The translations under genes and the position numbers were made by a program. DNA of 12,110 nucleotides from Acidobacteriota bacterium (GTDB lineage: Bacteria > Acidobacteriota > Thermoanaerobaculia > Thermoanaerobaculales > Sulfomarinibacteraceae): contig DAOWFV010000076.1 in NCBI GenBank assembly GCA_030637805.1, positions 1-12,110 on the forward strand, written 5' to 3'. Every line of letters starts with the position of its first letter. Within the stretch, counting starts at the first letter, position 1. Positions 1 to 6,590 of this stretch are shown in pieces. The notes below the pieces were generated by a model. That model did no database searches and was not told the origin of the DNA. It saw nothing but the letters and a program-made list of their open reading frames with translations.

Positions 1-678
1 TACATGTTCCTCCTCGATACCGGCCAGGCGCGGATCCTCGGATCGAGCCCCGAGATGCTCGTGCGGGTCAGCGGCGAGACCGTTTCCACCTGCCCCATCG
101 CCGGAACCCGCCGGCGGAGCCGAGATCCGGCGGAGGACCTCCGCCTCGAGAAGGAGCTGCTGGCCGATCCCAAGGAGCGCGCGGAGCATGTGATGCTGGT
201 GGATCTGGGCCGCAACGACGTGGGCCGGATTGCCGAGCCGGGCACGGTTCGGGTGGTTCGCGAGATGGAGGTGGAAAGGTACAGCCACGTCATGCACCTG
301 GTGAGCGAGGTTGAGGGGCGGTTGCGCAAAGGCCTCGACGCGTGGGACGCCCTCTTCGCGTGCTTCCCGGCAGGTACTCTCAGCGGTGCGCCCAAGGTGA
401 GGGCGATGGAGCTCATCGATGAGCTCGAGGAGGTTCGCCGCGGCGTTTATGGCGGCGCGGTTGGCTATCGCGATCTGCGTGGCGACGCCGACTCCTGCAT
501 CGCGATCCGAACCCTGGTCGAGCGCGGCGGCAGTGTGCAGATCCAGGCCGGGGCGGGCATCGTCTACGACTCGGTCCCAGAGTCCGAATTGGCCGAGTGC
601 GCGAGCAAGGCCGGCGCGCTGGTCGAAGCCGTGGCCATGGCCGAAGCGGCAGCACAAGGTACTGATTATGACGTCTGA
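1..678 (+). CDS. trpE: Anthranilate synthase component I, C-terminal part (5' end outside window)
   Basis: TrpE converts chorismate plus ammonia (delivered by TrpG) to anthranilate, the first committed step of tryptophan synthesis in the cytoplasm. The frame is open from base 1 to TGA 676-678, giving 225 residues of the chorismate-binding domain; about half the usual ~500-residue protein, including the N-terminal tryptophan-feedback region, is missing upstream. Family motifs seen in order are GSSPEML (from about base 43), PIAGTRRR, DLGRNDVGR (from about 205), HVMHLVSEVEG, the active-site stretch FPAGTLSGAPK (from about 364), RGVYGGAVGY, IAIRT and QAGAGIVYDSVPESE. These match TrpE better than PabB or isochorismate synthases, and the adjacent trpG and trpD support this. 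The ATG at base 4 is internal, not the true start. It is followed by a 111-bp gap that holds a heptamer array before trpG. Confidence 0.96.
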   Translation, partial: YMFLLDTGQARILGSSPEMLVRVSGETVSTCPIAGTRRRSRDPAEDLRLEKELLADPKERAEHVMLVDLGRNDVGRIAEPGTVRVVREMEVERYSHVMHLVSEVEGRLRKGLDAWDALFACFPAGTLSGAPKVRAMELIDELEEVRRGVYGGAVGYRDLRGDADSCIAIRTLVERGGSVQIQAGAGIVYDSVPESELAECASKAGALVEAVAMAEAAAQGTDYDV

Positions 679-735
679 TTACCGAATTTCCCGTTCGATA
701 CCCGGTCGACGTCATTGCCGAAGACGCGCGGCCGT

Positions 736-768
<33 letters not shown>

Positions 769-789
769 TGTTGTCCGTGGGAGTCGGCC

Positions 790-1398
790 ATGATCCTCAT
801 GCTCGACAACTACGATTCCTTCACCTACAACCTGGTGCAGGAGATCGGCGAGATCTCTCCAGCCGAGATCACGGTCGTCCGCAACGATGAAGCGACCGCT
901 GAGGAATTGATGGCGCTCGAACCGCAGGCGGTGGTCATCTCCCCGGGGCCGGGAATTCCGGAGGAGGCCGGCGTCAGCATGGATCTCGTGCGCGTTGCCG
1001 CCGATATTCCGCTGCTCGGAATCTGCCTCGGCCACCAGGCCCTGGCAACGGTTCACGGGGGGCAGGTGACGCGCGCCGCGGAACCGGTGCACGGCAAGAC
1101 CTCCTGGATCCAACACGACAGCAACGGGCTCTTCGAGGGCCTGCCAAATCCCTTCGAGGCGACCCGTTACCACTCTCTGGTGGTGGAGCGGGAGAGCCTT
1201 CCGGCCGGGTTCGCGGTGACGGCCTGGACCGATGACGGCGTGGTCATGGGTCTCCGGGATCGCGATCGACTCCATTTCGGCGTCCAGTTCCACCCCGAGT
1301 CCTACCTGTGCACCGAAGGCGAGCACCTGCTGGCGAACTTCCTGAGAGTGGCGGAAATACCGCTGCGGCCGAATTGGGAAGGTCCAGGTAAGTTTTGA
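790..1398 (+). CDS. trpG: Anthranilate synthase component II (glutamine amidotransferase)
   Basis: TrpG is the class I glutamine amidotransferase subunit that hydrolyses glutamine and channels ammonia to TrpE. The 202-residue product starts with the family signature MILMLDNYDSFTYNL, carries the nucleophile elbow GICLGHQ with Cys79, and the catalytic His168/Glu170 in VQFHPES. The frame remains open upstream to 715, but only because it reads through the heptamer array; ATG 790 is chosen because the conserved fold begins here and GGGAG (779-783) gives a weak Shine-Dalgarno at 6 nt. The protein runs a little past the usual ~190 residues. The last two codons and the stop (AAG TTT TGA, 1390-1398) coincide with the beginning of an AGTTTTG repeat array, so the C-terminus appears to have been set by the repeat. 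A PabA role in folate synthesis is possible in addition, but the trp context favours TrpG. Confidence 0.96.
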   Translation: MILMLDNYDSFTYNLVQEIGEISPAEITVVRNDEATAEELMALEPQAVVISPGPGIPEEAGVSMDLVRVAADIPLLGICLGHQALATVHGGQVTRAAEPVHGKTSWIQHDSNGLFEGLPNPFEATRYHSLVVERESLPAGFAVTAWTDDGVVMGLRDRDRLHFGVQFHPESYLCTEGEHLLANFLRVAEIPLRPNWEGPGKF

Positions 1399-1425
1399 GT
1401 TTTGAGTTCTTAGTTTTGAGTTTCG
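1391..1425. repeat. 35-bp tandem heptamer array, unit AGTTTTG
   Basis: Five units at 1391, 1398, 1405, 1412 and 1419: AGTTTTG, AGTTTTG, AGTTCTT, AGTTTTG, AGTTTCG. The first unit overlaps the trpG 3' end and contributes its TGA. In this orientation each unit junction contains TGA and the 7-bp period rotates it through all three frames, so the array stops any frame entering it. It is followed 30 bp later by an AATTCCG array; between them GCACC (1428-1432) and GGTGC (1440-1444) could form a small hairpin without a T tract. Confidence 0.92.
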
Positions 1426-1455
1426 GAGCACCTCGTCTCGGTGCGGGGCGGGTGG

Positions 1456-1488
1456 AATCCCGAATTCCGAATTCCGAATTCCGAATTC
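1456..1488. repeat. 33-bp tandem heptamer array, unit AATTCCG
   Basis: Units are AATCCCG (1456, one mismatch), then AATTCCG at 1463, 1470 and 1477, and a final AATTC 1484-1488. It has the same length and termination as the array at 736-768. It ends 10 bp before the trpD ATG and so occupies the position of a Shine-Dalgarno sequence; none is visible there. Confidence 0.96.
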
Positions 1489-1498
1489 GAACCAAGCG

Positions 1499-2545
1499 AT
1501 GAATACCATGAACTACAAAGCTCTTCTCAACCGCCTGATGGCCGGCGAGGACCTCGCGCCCGCGGAGGTGGAGGATTTCTTCGGGGCGGTGATGGATGGC
1601 GGCGTCGACGGCTCGGTGACGGCGGCAATCCTGGTGGCTCTGCGCATGAAGGGCGAGACCGGCCCGGAGGTGGCGGCTGCGGCGCGTGTCATGCGCGCCC
1701 GCTCGCTGACTGTTCCCATCAGGGATCCCGAGCGAGCTGTCGACACCTGCGGTACGGGAGGGGACGGAGCGGAGACCATCAATATCTCCACCGCCGCAGC
1801 GCTGGTTGCGGCTGCGTCCGGCGTGCCGGTAGCCAAGCACGGCAACCGCTCGGTCTCCTCCCGCTGCGGATCGGCCGACGTGCTTGAGGCGGCCGGCGTG
1901 CGGCTCGACATCGGACCCGAAGCGATGGCGCGTCTGCACGACGACGTAGGCATCGCATTCCTCTTTGCTCCGCGGCTCCACCCGGCGATGAAGGCGGTGA
2001 TGCCGGTGCGACGAGCGCTCGGCGTTCGTACGGTCTTCAATCTTCTCGGCCCCCTCACCAACCCCGCCGGTGTCGGCCGCCAGGTGATCGGTGTGTGGGG
2101 GCCAGAGGTGCAGGGGCTGATGGCCGTGGCGCTCGCCGAGCTCGGGACACGGCACGCCCTGGTCCTCCACTCCGACGACGGTCTCGACGAGCTCTCGGTA
2201 AACGCGCCGACGAGGGTCATCGAGGTGCGTGACGGCGCCGTTGTAGGTGATTCTGTCGTGGACCCCGCCGAGCTCGGCATCGAGGTGAACGACTCGGATT
2301 CCCTGAAGGGCGGCGACGCGGCCGAGAATTTGCGCCGGCTGCGCCTCATTCTCGGCGGCCGTGAGGAGTCGGCGGCAGCGGAGGCGGTGGCCCTCAACGC
2401 AGGGGCCGCGCTCGTGGTGGCGGGTACTGTGGCAGGACTGCGGGAAGGTTTCGAGCGCTGCCGCGAGGTCGTGCAGTCGGGCACGGCGCTCGCTCGTCTC
2501 GAGGAACTCGCGCGACGTTCGACGAAGATGACTGCGGATGAGTGA
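1499..2545 (+). CDS. trpD: Anthranilate phosphoribosyltransferase
   Basis: TrpD transfers the phosphoribosyl group of PRPP to anthranilate, giving N-(5'-phosphoribosyl)anthranilate. The 348-residue length is normal for a stand-alone TrpD. Visible signatures are the diphosphate-binding loop CGTGGDG (G85-D89), NIST, KHGNRSVSS (from Lys113), HPAMKAVMPVRRALGVRT followed by FNLLGPLTNPAG, and the metal-binding Asp230-Glu231 in GLDELS. ATG 1499 is taken as start; ATG 1508 (MNYKALL) is an equally possible alternative because neither has a Shine-Dalgarno. The upstream 33-bp AATTCCG array ends only 10 bp away. The 3' end overlaps trpC by 8 nt (ATGAGTGA), indicating translational coupling. Confidence 0.97.
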   Translation: MNTMNYKALLNRLMAGEDLAPAEVEDFFGAVMDGGVDGSVTAAILVALRMKGETGPEVAAAARVMRARSLTVPIRDPERAVDTCGTGGDGAETINISTAAALVAAASGVPVAKHGNRSVSSRCGSADVLEAAGVRLDIGPEAMARLHDDVGIAFLFAPRLHPAMKAVMPVRRALGVRTVFNLLGPLTNPAGVGRQVIGVWGPEVQGLMAVALAELGTRHALVLHSDDGLDELSVNAPTRVIEVRDGAVVGDSVVDPAELGIEVNDSDSLKGGDAAENLRRLRLILGGREESAAAEAVALNAGAALVVAGTVAGLREGFERCREVVQSGTALARLEELARRSTKMTADE

Positions 2546-3344
2546 CACGGTCCTCGACGAGATCGTTTCCGCCGTCCTTCGGCGACTCGACATCGCACCC
2601 GAAGCTCCGGGTCTGGAGGATGCCGCGCGTGAGGCGGCCGACTTGCGACGAGCAGGGGGGCTGCGGTCCCTGCGATCGGCCCTCGCCGGTCCCGGGGCGG
2701 CGGTGATCGCTGAATGCAAGAAAGCCTCACCCTCTGCGGGCATCATTCGAGCCGACTTCGATCCGGTGGCGCTGGCGCTGGCATTCGCCGAGGCCGGAGC
2801 CGCAGCCATCTCGGTGGTCACCGAGCCCGATTTCTTCGCCGGCGATCCGGGTTCCCTGGCCGCGGTGCGCGCGGCGGTGGACCTGCCGGTGCTGCGCAAG
2901 GACTTTGTTGTTTCGCGGCGGCAGCTCCTGGAGACGGCGGTGCTTGGCGCAGATGCAGTTCTGCTGATCCACCGCCTTCTCGACCCGGGGGTGCTCGCCG
3001 ACCTCCTGGCAACCGCGGGCGAGCTCGATCTGGAGGTGCTGTTGGAGATCTTCGCTGATGAGGACCCGGGCACTGCGGTGGTTTCGGGCGCCCGGATCAT
3101 CGGCGTCAACGCCCGCGATCTGGAGACCTTCGAGGTGCGCCTCGACAGGGTGGAGGCGATGGCGTTGAAGCTACCCACGGATCGAGTGCGGGTCGCCGAG
3201 AGCGGTATCCACGATGTGGGGACCCTCGCGCGCCTCGCCGAGGCCGGTTATGACGCTTTCCTGGTGGGAGAGCACCTCGTCCGTGCCGACGATCCCGGTG
3301 AGGCGCTGCGAAGGTTGCTGGGATCGGAAACAGATCCGTGTTGA
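2538..3344 (+). CDS. trpC: Indole-3-glycerol-phosphate synthase
   Basis: TrpC closes the indole ring, converting CdRP (carboxyphenylamino-deoxyribulose phosphate) to indole-3-glycerol phosphate with loss of CO2 and water. This is a monofunctional 268-residue TIM barrel. Conserved elements are AECKKASPS (Glu59, Lys61), LRKDF (Lys121, catalytic), ADAVLLI, VLLEIFADE, IGVNARDLETFEV, AESGIHDVGTL and the phosphate-binding end FLVGEHLVRADDPG. The ATG is embedded in the trpD end (8-nt overlap), and the TGA overlaps the trpF GTG start, so trpD-trpC-trpF read as one coupled unit. trpC and trpF are separate here, not fused as in enterobacteria. Confidence 0.97.
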   Translation: MSDTVLDEIVSAVLRRLDIAPEAPGLEDAAREAADLRRAGGLRSLRSALAGPGAAVIAECKKASPSAGIIRADFDPVALALAFAEAGAAAISVVTEPDFFAGDPGSLAAVRAAVDLPVLRKDFVVSRRQLLETAVLGADAVLLIHRLLDPGVLADLLATAGELDLEVLLEIFADEDPGTAVVSGARIIGVNARDLETFEVRLDRVEAMALKLPTDRVRVAESGIHDVGTLARLAEAGYDAFLVGEHLVRADDPGEALRRLLGSETDPC

Positions 3345-3934
3345 TCAAGATCTGCGGCCTCACCCGGACCGAGGACGCCGAGGCTGCGGTGGCTGCCGGC
3401 GCCGATCTGCTGGGTTTCATATTCGTTCCGGGAACCCCGCGCGCCCTCGACCCGGAACGCGTCCCATGGATTCGTGAGGTGGTGGGCGCCGAGAAGGTCG
3501 GTGTCTTCCGCGACGCTCCCCTCGACGAGATCCTCGCGGTGCGCGACGCGCTGGAGCTCGACCGGGTCCAGCTGCACGGAGACGAGCCCGAGGCCTTCCT
3601 CGACCGCCTCGACTCCGGCACCCTCCGCCGGGTGTGCCCGGGAGATGATATGGATTGGCAGTGGGTTGCCGATTTGGGCCGGCGCTGCCTGCCGCTCCTC
3701 GACCCCGGCGCAGGAGACGGGAAGGCATGGGCCTGGCAGGCCCTCGCCGAACGACCGTCGGGGATCTCCTTTGGTCTCGCCGGCGGTCTCACCCCCGAAA
3801 ACGTGGCGGAGGCGGTCCGGCTGGTGCGCCCCGTTTTGGTGGACGTGTCGTCCGGTGTCGAGAGCGCCCCCGGGATCAAGGACCACACAAAGATCCGCGA
3901 CTTTGTCGTCCGCAGTAGACATCCGGTGAGATAA
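3338..3934 (+). CDS. trpF: Phosphoribosylanthranilate isomerase
   Basis: TrpF performs the Amadori rearrangement of phosphoribosylanthranilate to CdRP, between TrpD and TrpC. The 198-residue TIM barrel has the N-terminal KICGLTR with general-base Cys6, LLGFIF, the general-acid Asp122 in LPLLDPGAGDGK, the phosphate loop LAGGLTPENV and the end motif VDVSSGVE. The start is GTG 3338, overlapping trpC by 7 nt; the next codon, TTG 3341, could also serve. There is an 82-bp gap before the lipoprotein gene and no convincing rho-independent terminator. Confidence 0.95.
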   Translation: MLIKICGLTRTEDAEAAVAAGADLLGFIFVPGTPRALDPERVPWIREVVGAEKVGVFRDAPLDEILAVRDALELDRVQLHGDEPEAFLDRLDSGTLRRVCPGDDMDWQWVADLGRRCLPLLDPGAGDGKAWAWQALAERPSGISFGLAGGLTPENVAEAVRLVRPVLVDVSSGVESAPGIKDHTKIRDFVVRSRHPVR

Positions 3935-4002
3935 GCGGACCAGACCCTACACTCGAATCTCAAAACTCTGCATCATCCGACACGTAAGAGACCCGAGGGA
4001 TG

Positions 4003-4009
4003 AAGGAGG
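4003..4009 (+). promoter_or_regulatory. Strong Shine-Dalgarno of the PD40 lipoprotein gene
   Basis: AAGGAGG, followed by A and six further bases before ATG 4017, is the best ribosome-binding site in the window. It fixes the start and contrasts with trpD, trpB and rsmA, which lack a visible Shine-Dalgarno. It suggests the gene carries its own efficient translation signal and does not depend on coupling to trpF. Confidence 0.85.
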
Positions 4010-4016
4010 AATCTAG

Positions 4017-5039
4017 ATGATCACACGCCTGTCCATCTGTCTCTTGTGTGTCGTTAGCGTCGCCTGTGCACCGACCGGATCGGTGGACAAGGAAGCCGCC
4101 GACGGCGGCGCCTTCCCGGAGCTTCGCGGCCCCTACCTAGGCCAGAAGACCCCCGGCCTGGAACCCCGGCTCTTCGCTCCCGGTATCGTATCCACCGGGT
4201 TGCCGACCCGCGACGTTGCAATGACGCCCGACGGGAAGGAGTTCTACTTCGGCGTGACGCTCGGCGGCCACTCGATGATCATGGTGACCAAGCAGGTTGA
4301 CGGCATCTGGACCGAGCCGGCGGTGGCGCCGTTCTCTGGCCGCTCCAACGACCTCGAGCCTTCGATCTCGCCGGATGGGCAGCGATTCTTCTTCCTTTCG
4401 GCGCGGCCGCCGGAGGGTCAAGAGGAGAAACCGGGTTGGGCATATCAGGACATCTGGGTCATGGACCGCGTCGGAGACGGCTGGAGTGAGCCCTCCAATC
4501 TCGGCCCGCCGATCAGCTCCGACGCGCCCGAGTATTACCCGTCGGTCACCGAGGACGGGACCATCTATTTCACGCGCGAGGGTCCCGATCGGGTGTCATC
4601 GACCTACCGTTCGCGTCTCGTGGACGGCGCGTATGCCGAGCCCGAGCTGCTCGGCCCGCAGGTCAACTGCGGCGAAAACCGGTTCAATGTCTTCGTCGCC
4701 CCTGACGAGAGCTTCGCAATCGTCCCAGCAATGGGCCGCGAGGATAGTCTTGGCGGAGTCGATTACTACGTGGTCTTCCGCTCGGAAGACGACACCTGGT
4801 CCGAACCGATCAACATGGGTGAGGTGATCAATCAGCCGGCGGGACGCGAGTGGTCGGCTTCGCTCTCGCCGGACGGTAAATACCTGTTCTTCATGTCGTC
4901 TCGAACTATCGGGGACGAGGGACCAGACCTCACCGGGAGCACGATCTCCGAGCTGTTGACGGTCTCCGCCCAGCCCGGGAAGGGCTCCTCGGATATTTGG
5001 TGGGTGAATTCGAAGGTGATCGAGAAGTTGCGACCCTGA
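4017..5039 (+). CDS. PD40-type beta-propeller lipoprotein, function unknown
   Basis: The 340-residue product begins with a short lipoprotein-like signal peptide: MITR, a hydrophobic core, then SVAC with Cys17 as the likely lipidated residue (Ser at -3 is not the preferred lipobox residue). The mature part carries repeated PD40/TolB-like blade motifs: MTPDGKEFYF (from 69), ISPDGQRFFF (about 117), VTEDGTIYF (from 177) and LSPDGKYLFF (about 283). These alternate with W[ST]EP or YAEP-type segments followed by NLG/LLG/NMG, the usual arrangement in PD40 proteins of environmental Gram-negative bacteria. It probably sits on the periplasmic side of a membrane and binds a protein or glycan; no catalytic residues can be assigned and no substrate is inferred. 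It has no known link to tryptophan synthesis, yet lies between trpF and trpB. Its start is fixed by the AAGGAGG site. Downstream lies a 354-bp repeat-filled spacer. Confidence 0.87.
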   Translation: MITRLSICLLCVVSVACAPTGSVDKEAADGGAFPELRGPYLGQKTPGLEPRLFAPGIVSTGLPTRDVAMTPDGKEFYFGVTLGGHSMIMVTKQVDGIWTEPAVAPFSGRSNDLEPSISPDGQRFFFLSARPPEGQEEKPGWAYQDIWVMDRVGDGWSEPSNLGPPISSDAPEYYPSVTEDGTIYFTREGPDRVSSTYRSRLVDGAYAEPELLGPQVNCGENRFNVFVAPDESFAIVPAMGREDSLGGVDYYVVFRSEDDTWSEPINMGEVINQPAGREWSASLSPDGKYLFFMSSRTIGDEGPDLTGSTISELLTVSAQPGKGSSDIWWVNSKVIEKLRP

Positions 5040-5071
5040 CGCGATCGAGAAACCGGGGCGCGGTACCATCT

Positions 5072-5194
5072 CAGGCTACAGGATTCAGGTCTCAGGTCTC
5101 ACAGGCTCCAGGTCTCAGGTTTCAGGGATCAGGGATCAAGTCACAGGTCTCAGGTCTCAGGTCGCACAGGTCTCAGGCTTCAGGTCTCAGGTCC
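5072..5194 (+). repeat. 123-bp tandem heptamer array, consensus CAGGTCT
   Basis: Seventeen heptamers can be laid out, with exact CAGGTCT at 5086, 5093, 5109, 5144, 5151, 5167 and 5181 and variants such as CAGGATT, CAGGCTC, CAGGTTT, CAGGGAT (twice), CAAGTCA and CAGGCTT. Two-base CA insertions at 5100-5101 and 5165-5166 shift the phase. The degenerate mix of units suggests an older or more actively diverging array than the AATTCCG ones. On the + strand it is stop-free in every frame. Confidence 0.93.
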
Positions 5195-5268
5195 CATTGA
5201 AAAACTCACGAAAGTTGCAGAAGAGGCTTGACATCGCAGGAGTCCAACCGACGAGTCTGGTTCGACTT

Positions 5269-5352
5269 GCGATGTGCGATGTGCTTCCTGAGACCTGAGA
5301 CCTGCGACCTGCGATGTCCGACCTGCGACCTGCGACCTGCATCCAGCATCCT
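5269..5352 (-). repeat. 84-bp tandem heptamer array, inverted relative to 5072-5194
   Basis: Twelve heptamers without interruption: GCGATGT twice, GCTTCCT, GAGACCT twice (5290, 5297), GCGACCT, GCGATGT, CCGACCT, GCGACCT twice, GCATCCA and GCATCCT. GAGACCT is the exact reverse complement of AGGTCTC, the unit of the upstream array. Bases 5287-5304 are perfectly complementary over 18 bp to 5144-5161, so the two arrays could form a large cruciform or RNA stem around the 74-bp centre. Confidence 0.9.
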
Positions 5353-5377
5353 GATCCCCTCTGAAGCAAGAGTCGGG

Positions 5378-5383
5378 TAGAAT
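5378..5383 (+). promoter_or_regulatory. Possible -10 element of a trpB promoter
   Basis: TAGAAT, preceded by GGG, matches the sigma-70 -10 consensus TATAAT at 5 of 6 positions and lies 10 bp before the trpB ATG. No good -35 is found 16-18 bp upstream. If used, transcription would start only a few bases before the ATG, giving an almost leaderless mRNA, which fits the absence of a Shine-Dalgarno. Confidence 0.35.
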
Positions 5384-5393
5384 CAATCCTCCG

Positions 5394-6590
5394 ATGAAGA
5401 CCCTGCCCGACGATCGCGGCTATTTCGGCGACTACGGGGGCCGCTTCGTACCCGAAACCCTGATGGCGCCGCTGGCCGAGCTCGAGCGGGCGTACAGGAA
5501 GGCGAGCCGCGATCGTGCCTTCCAAACCCGTCTCGATGATCTGCTGCGGAGCTATGTCGGTCGCCCGACACCGCTGTACCTGGCGCGTCGCCTGTCGGCG
5601 GGACTCGGTGGCGCCCGCATCTGGCTCAAGCGCGAGGATCTCTGCCACACGGGGGCGCACAAGATCAACAACGCTCTCGGTCAGGGTCTTCTGGCGTGCG
5701 AGATGGGCAAGGGCCGGGTGATCGCAGAGACCGGCGCCGGTCAGCACGGCGTGGCGGTGGCGACTGCCGCGGCCCTTCTCGGCCTCGAATGCCGGGTCTA
5801 CATGGGTACGGAGGACATGCGTCGCCAGGAGCTCAACGTCGTCCGCATGGGACTGATGGGCGCCGAGGTGGTTCCTGTGGAGGCCGGGTCCCGCACCCTC
5901 AAGGACGCCATCAACGAGGCGTTGCGTGACTGGGTGACGAACGTCAGCGGCACTCACTACATTCTCGGGTCGGTGCTCGGGCCCCACCCCTACCCGATGA
6001 TGGTGCGCGATTTCCAGACGGTGATCGGGCGCGAGGCGTTGTTGCAATTCCGAAAAGCGGCACGCACTCTGCCCGATATGGTGGTCGCCTGTGTTGGGGG
6101 CGGCTCCAACGCCGCCGGGATATTCACCGCGTTCGTTCCGCACGAGAACGTGGGGCTGGTCGGGGTGGAAGCGGGGGGACGAGGACTCGCGCCGGGTGAG
6201 CACGCCGCGCGCTTTTCCGGTACCGGCGCTTCCGGAATCCTGCACGGCACCCGCACCCTGGTGCTTCAGGACGACGACGGACAGATTCTGGATACCCACT
6301 CGGTGTCGGCCGGGCTCGACTACCCGGCGGTGGGTCCGGAGCATGTGCAGTGGCAGGAGAGCGGACGGGTTACCTACACCAACGTCGACGATGAGGAAGC
6401 GATTGCTGCCTTCCACGTGCTGGCCGAGAGCGAGGGAATCGTGCCGGCGCTCGAATCGGCGCACGCGCTCGCTTACGCCATGAAGGTGGCGCCCGCGATG
6501 CCTCTCGCCACCAACGTCCTCGTTAATCTCTCCGGGCGCGGCGACAAGGATCTCGGCGAGGTCGGGCGGGTGGAGAGGGAAGCGCCGTGA
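5394..6590 (+). CDS. trpB: Tryptophan synthase beta subunit
   Basis: TrpB uses PLP to condense indole, tunnelled from TrpA, with L-serine to make L-tryptophan. At 398 residues it is a normal TrpB1-type protein. It shows GDYGGRFVPETLMAPL at the N-terminus, the PLP Schiff-base lysine Lys90 in HTGAHKINN, catalytic Glu112 in AETGAGQHG, the phosphate-binding GGGSNAAG (235-242), VGPEH and the C-terminal NLSGRGDKD. ATG 5394 matches the family N-terminus. There is no Shine-Dalgarno (the bases before the ATG are pyrimidine-rich), but TAGAAT lies 10 bp upstream, so a nearly leaderless transcript is possible. The gene is separated from trpF by the lipoprotein gene and repeat spacer and overlaps trpA by 4 nt (GTGA). 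Confidence 0.98.
   Translation: MKTLPDDRGYFGDYGGRFVPETLMAPLAELERAYRKASRDRAFQTRLDDLLRSYVGRPTPLYLARRLSAGLGGARIWLKREDLCHTGAHKINNALGQGLLACEMGKGRVIAETGAGQHGVAVATAAALLGLECRVYMGTEDMRRQELNVVRMGLMGAEVVPVEAGSRTLKDAINEALRDWVTNVSGTHYILGSVLGPHPYPMMVRDFQTVIGREALLQFRKAARTLPDMVVACVGGGSNAAGIFTAFVPHENVGLVGVEAGGRGLAPGEHAARFSGTGASGILHGTRTLVLQDDDGQILDTHSVSAGLDYPAVGPEHVQWQESGRVTYTNVDDEEAIAAFHVLAESEGIVPALESAHALAYAMKVAPAMPLATNVLVNLSGRGDKDLGEVGRVEREAP

Larger units (their letters stand above)
5040..5393. other. 354-bp intergenic spacer filled by inverted heptamer arrays
   Basis: This is the only gap over 300 bp. It contains about 32 bp of ordinary sequence after the lipoprotein stop, a 123-bp CAGGTCT-type array (5072-5194), a 74-bp central segment (5195-5268) without repeats, an 84-bp array of the opposite orientation (5269-5352), and about 40 bp leading to trpB with a -10-like TAGAAT. 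The central segment has a TTGACA at 5228-5233, but nothing resembling a -10 at the correct distance. No gene is seen here; the 67-codon open frame running into the first array is a by-product of the stop-free repeat. Confidence 0.85.

Noticed and set aside
950..963. GGAATTCC in trpG and similar AATTCCG-like words in trpE, trpB and the end of the PD40 gene
   Set aside because: Single copies inside conserved coding sequence with no 7-bp periodicity.
1244..3178. Long antisense open frame (644 codons) across trpG-trpD-trpC
   Set aside because: Composition is Arg/Ser/Ala-rich with no recognisable domain, it lies wholly opposite well-defined trp genes, and it passes through both heptamer arrays, which contain no stops on that strand.
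3948..3953. TACACT as a -10 element for the PD40 gene
   Set aside because: Only a partial match, and TAGACA (3916-3921), the best -35 candidate, is about 26 bp away, which is too far; left unannotated.
3961..3967. Single CAAAACT (reverse complement of AGTTTTG) before the PD40 gene
   Set aside because: One copy only; cannot be distinguished from chance, though it might be a remnant of an array.
5228..5256. TTGACA at 5228-5233 as a -35 promoter element
   Set aside because: No -10-like hexamer lies 16-18 bp downstream (the sequence there is ACGAGT-like), and trpB is too far away for a good match.
5187..6464. Antisense 425-codon frame opposite trpB
   Set aside because: It is the mirror of a high-GC coding gene, continues into the repeat array, and shows no protein-family motif.
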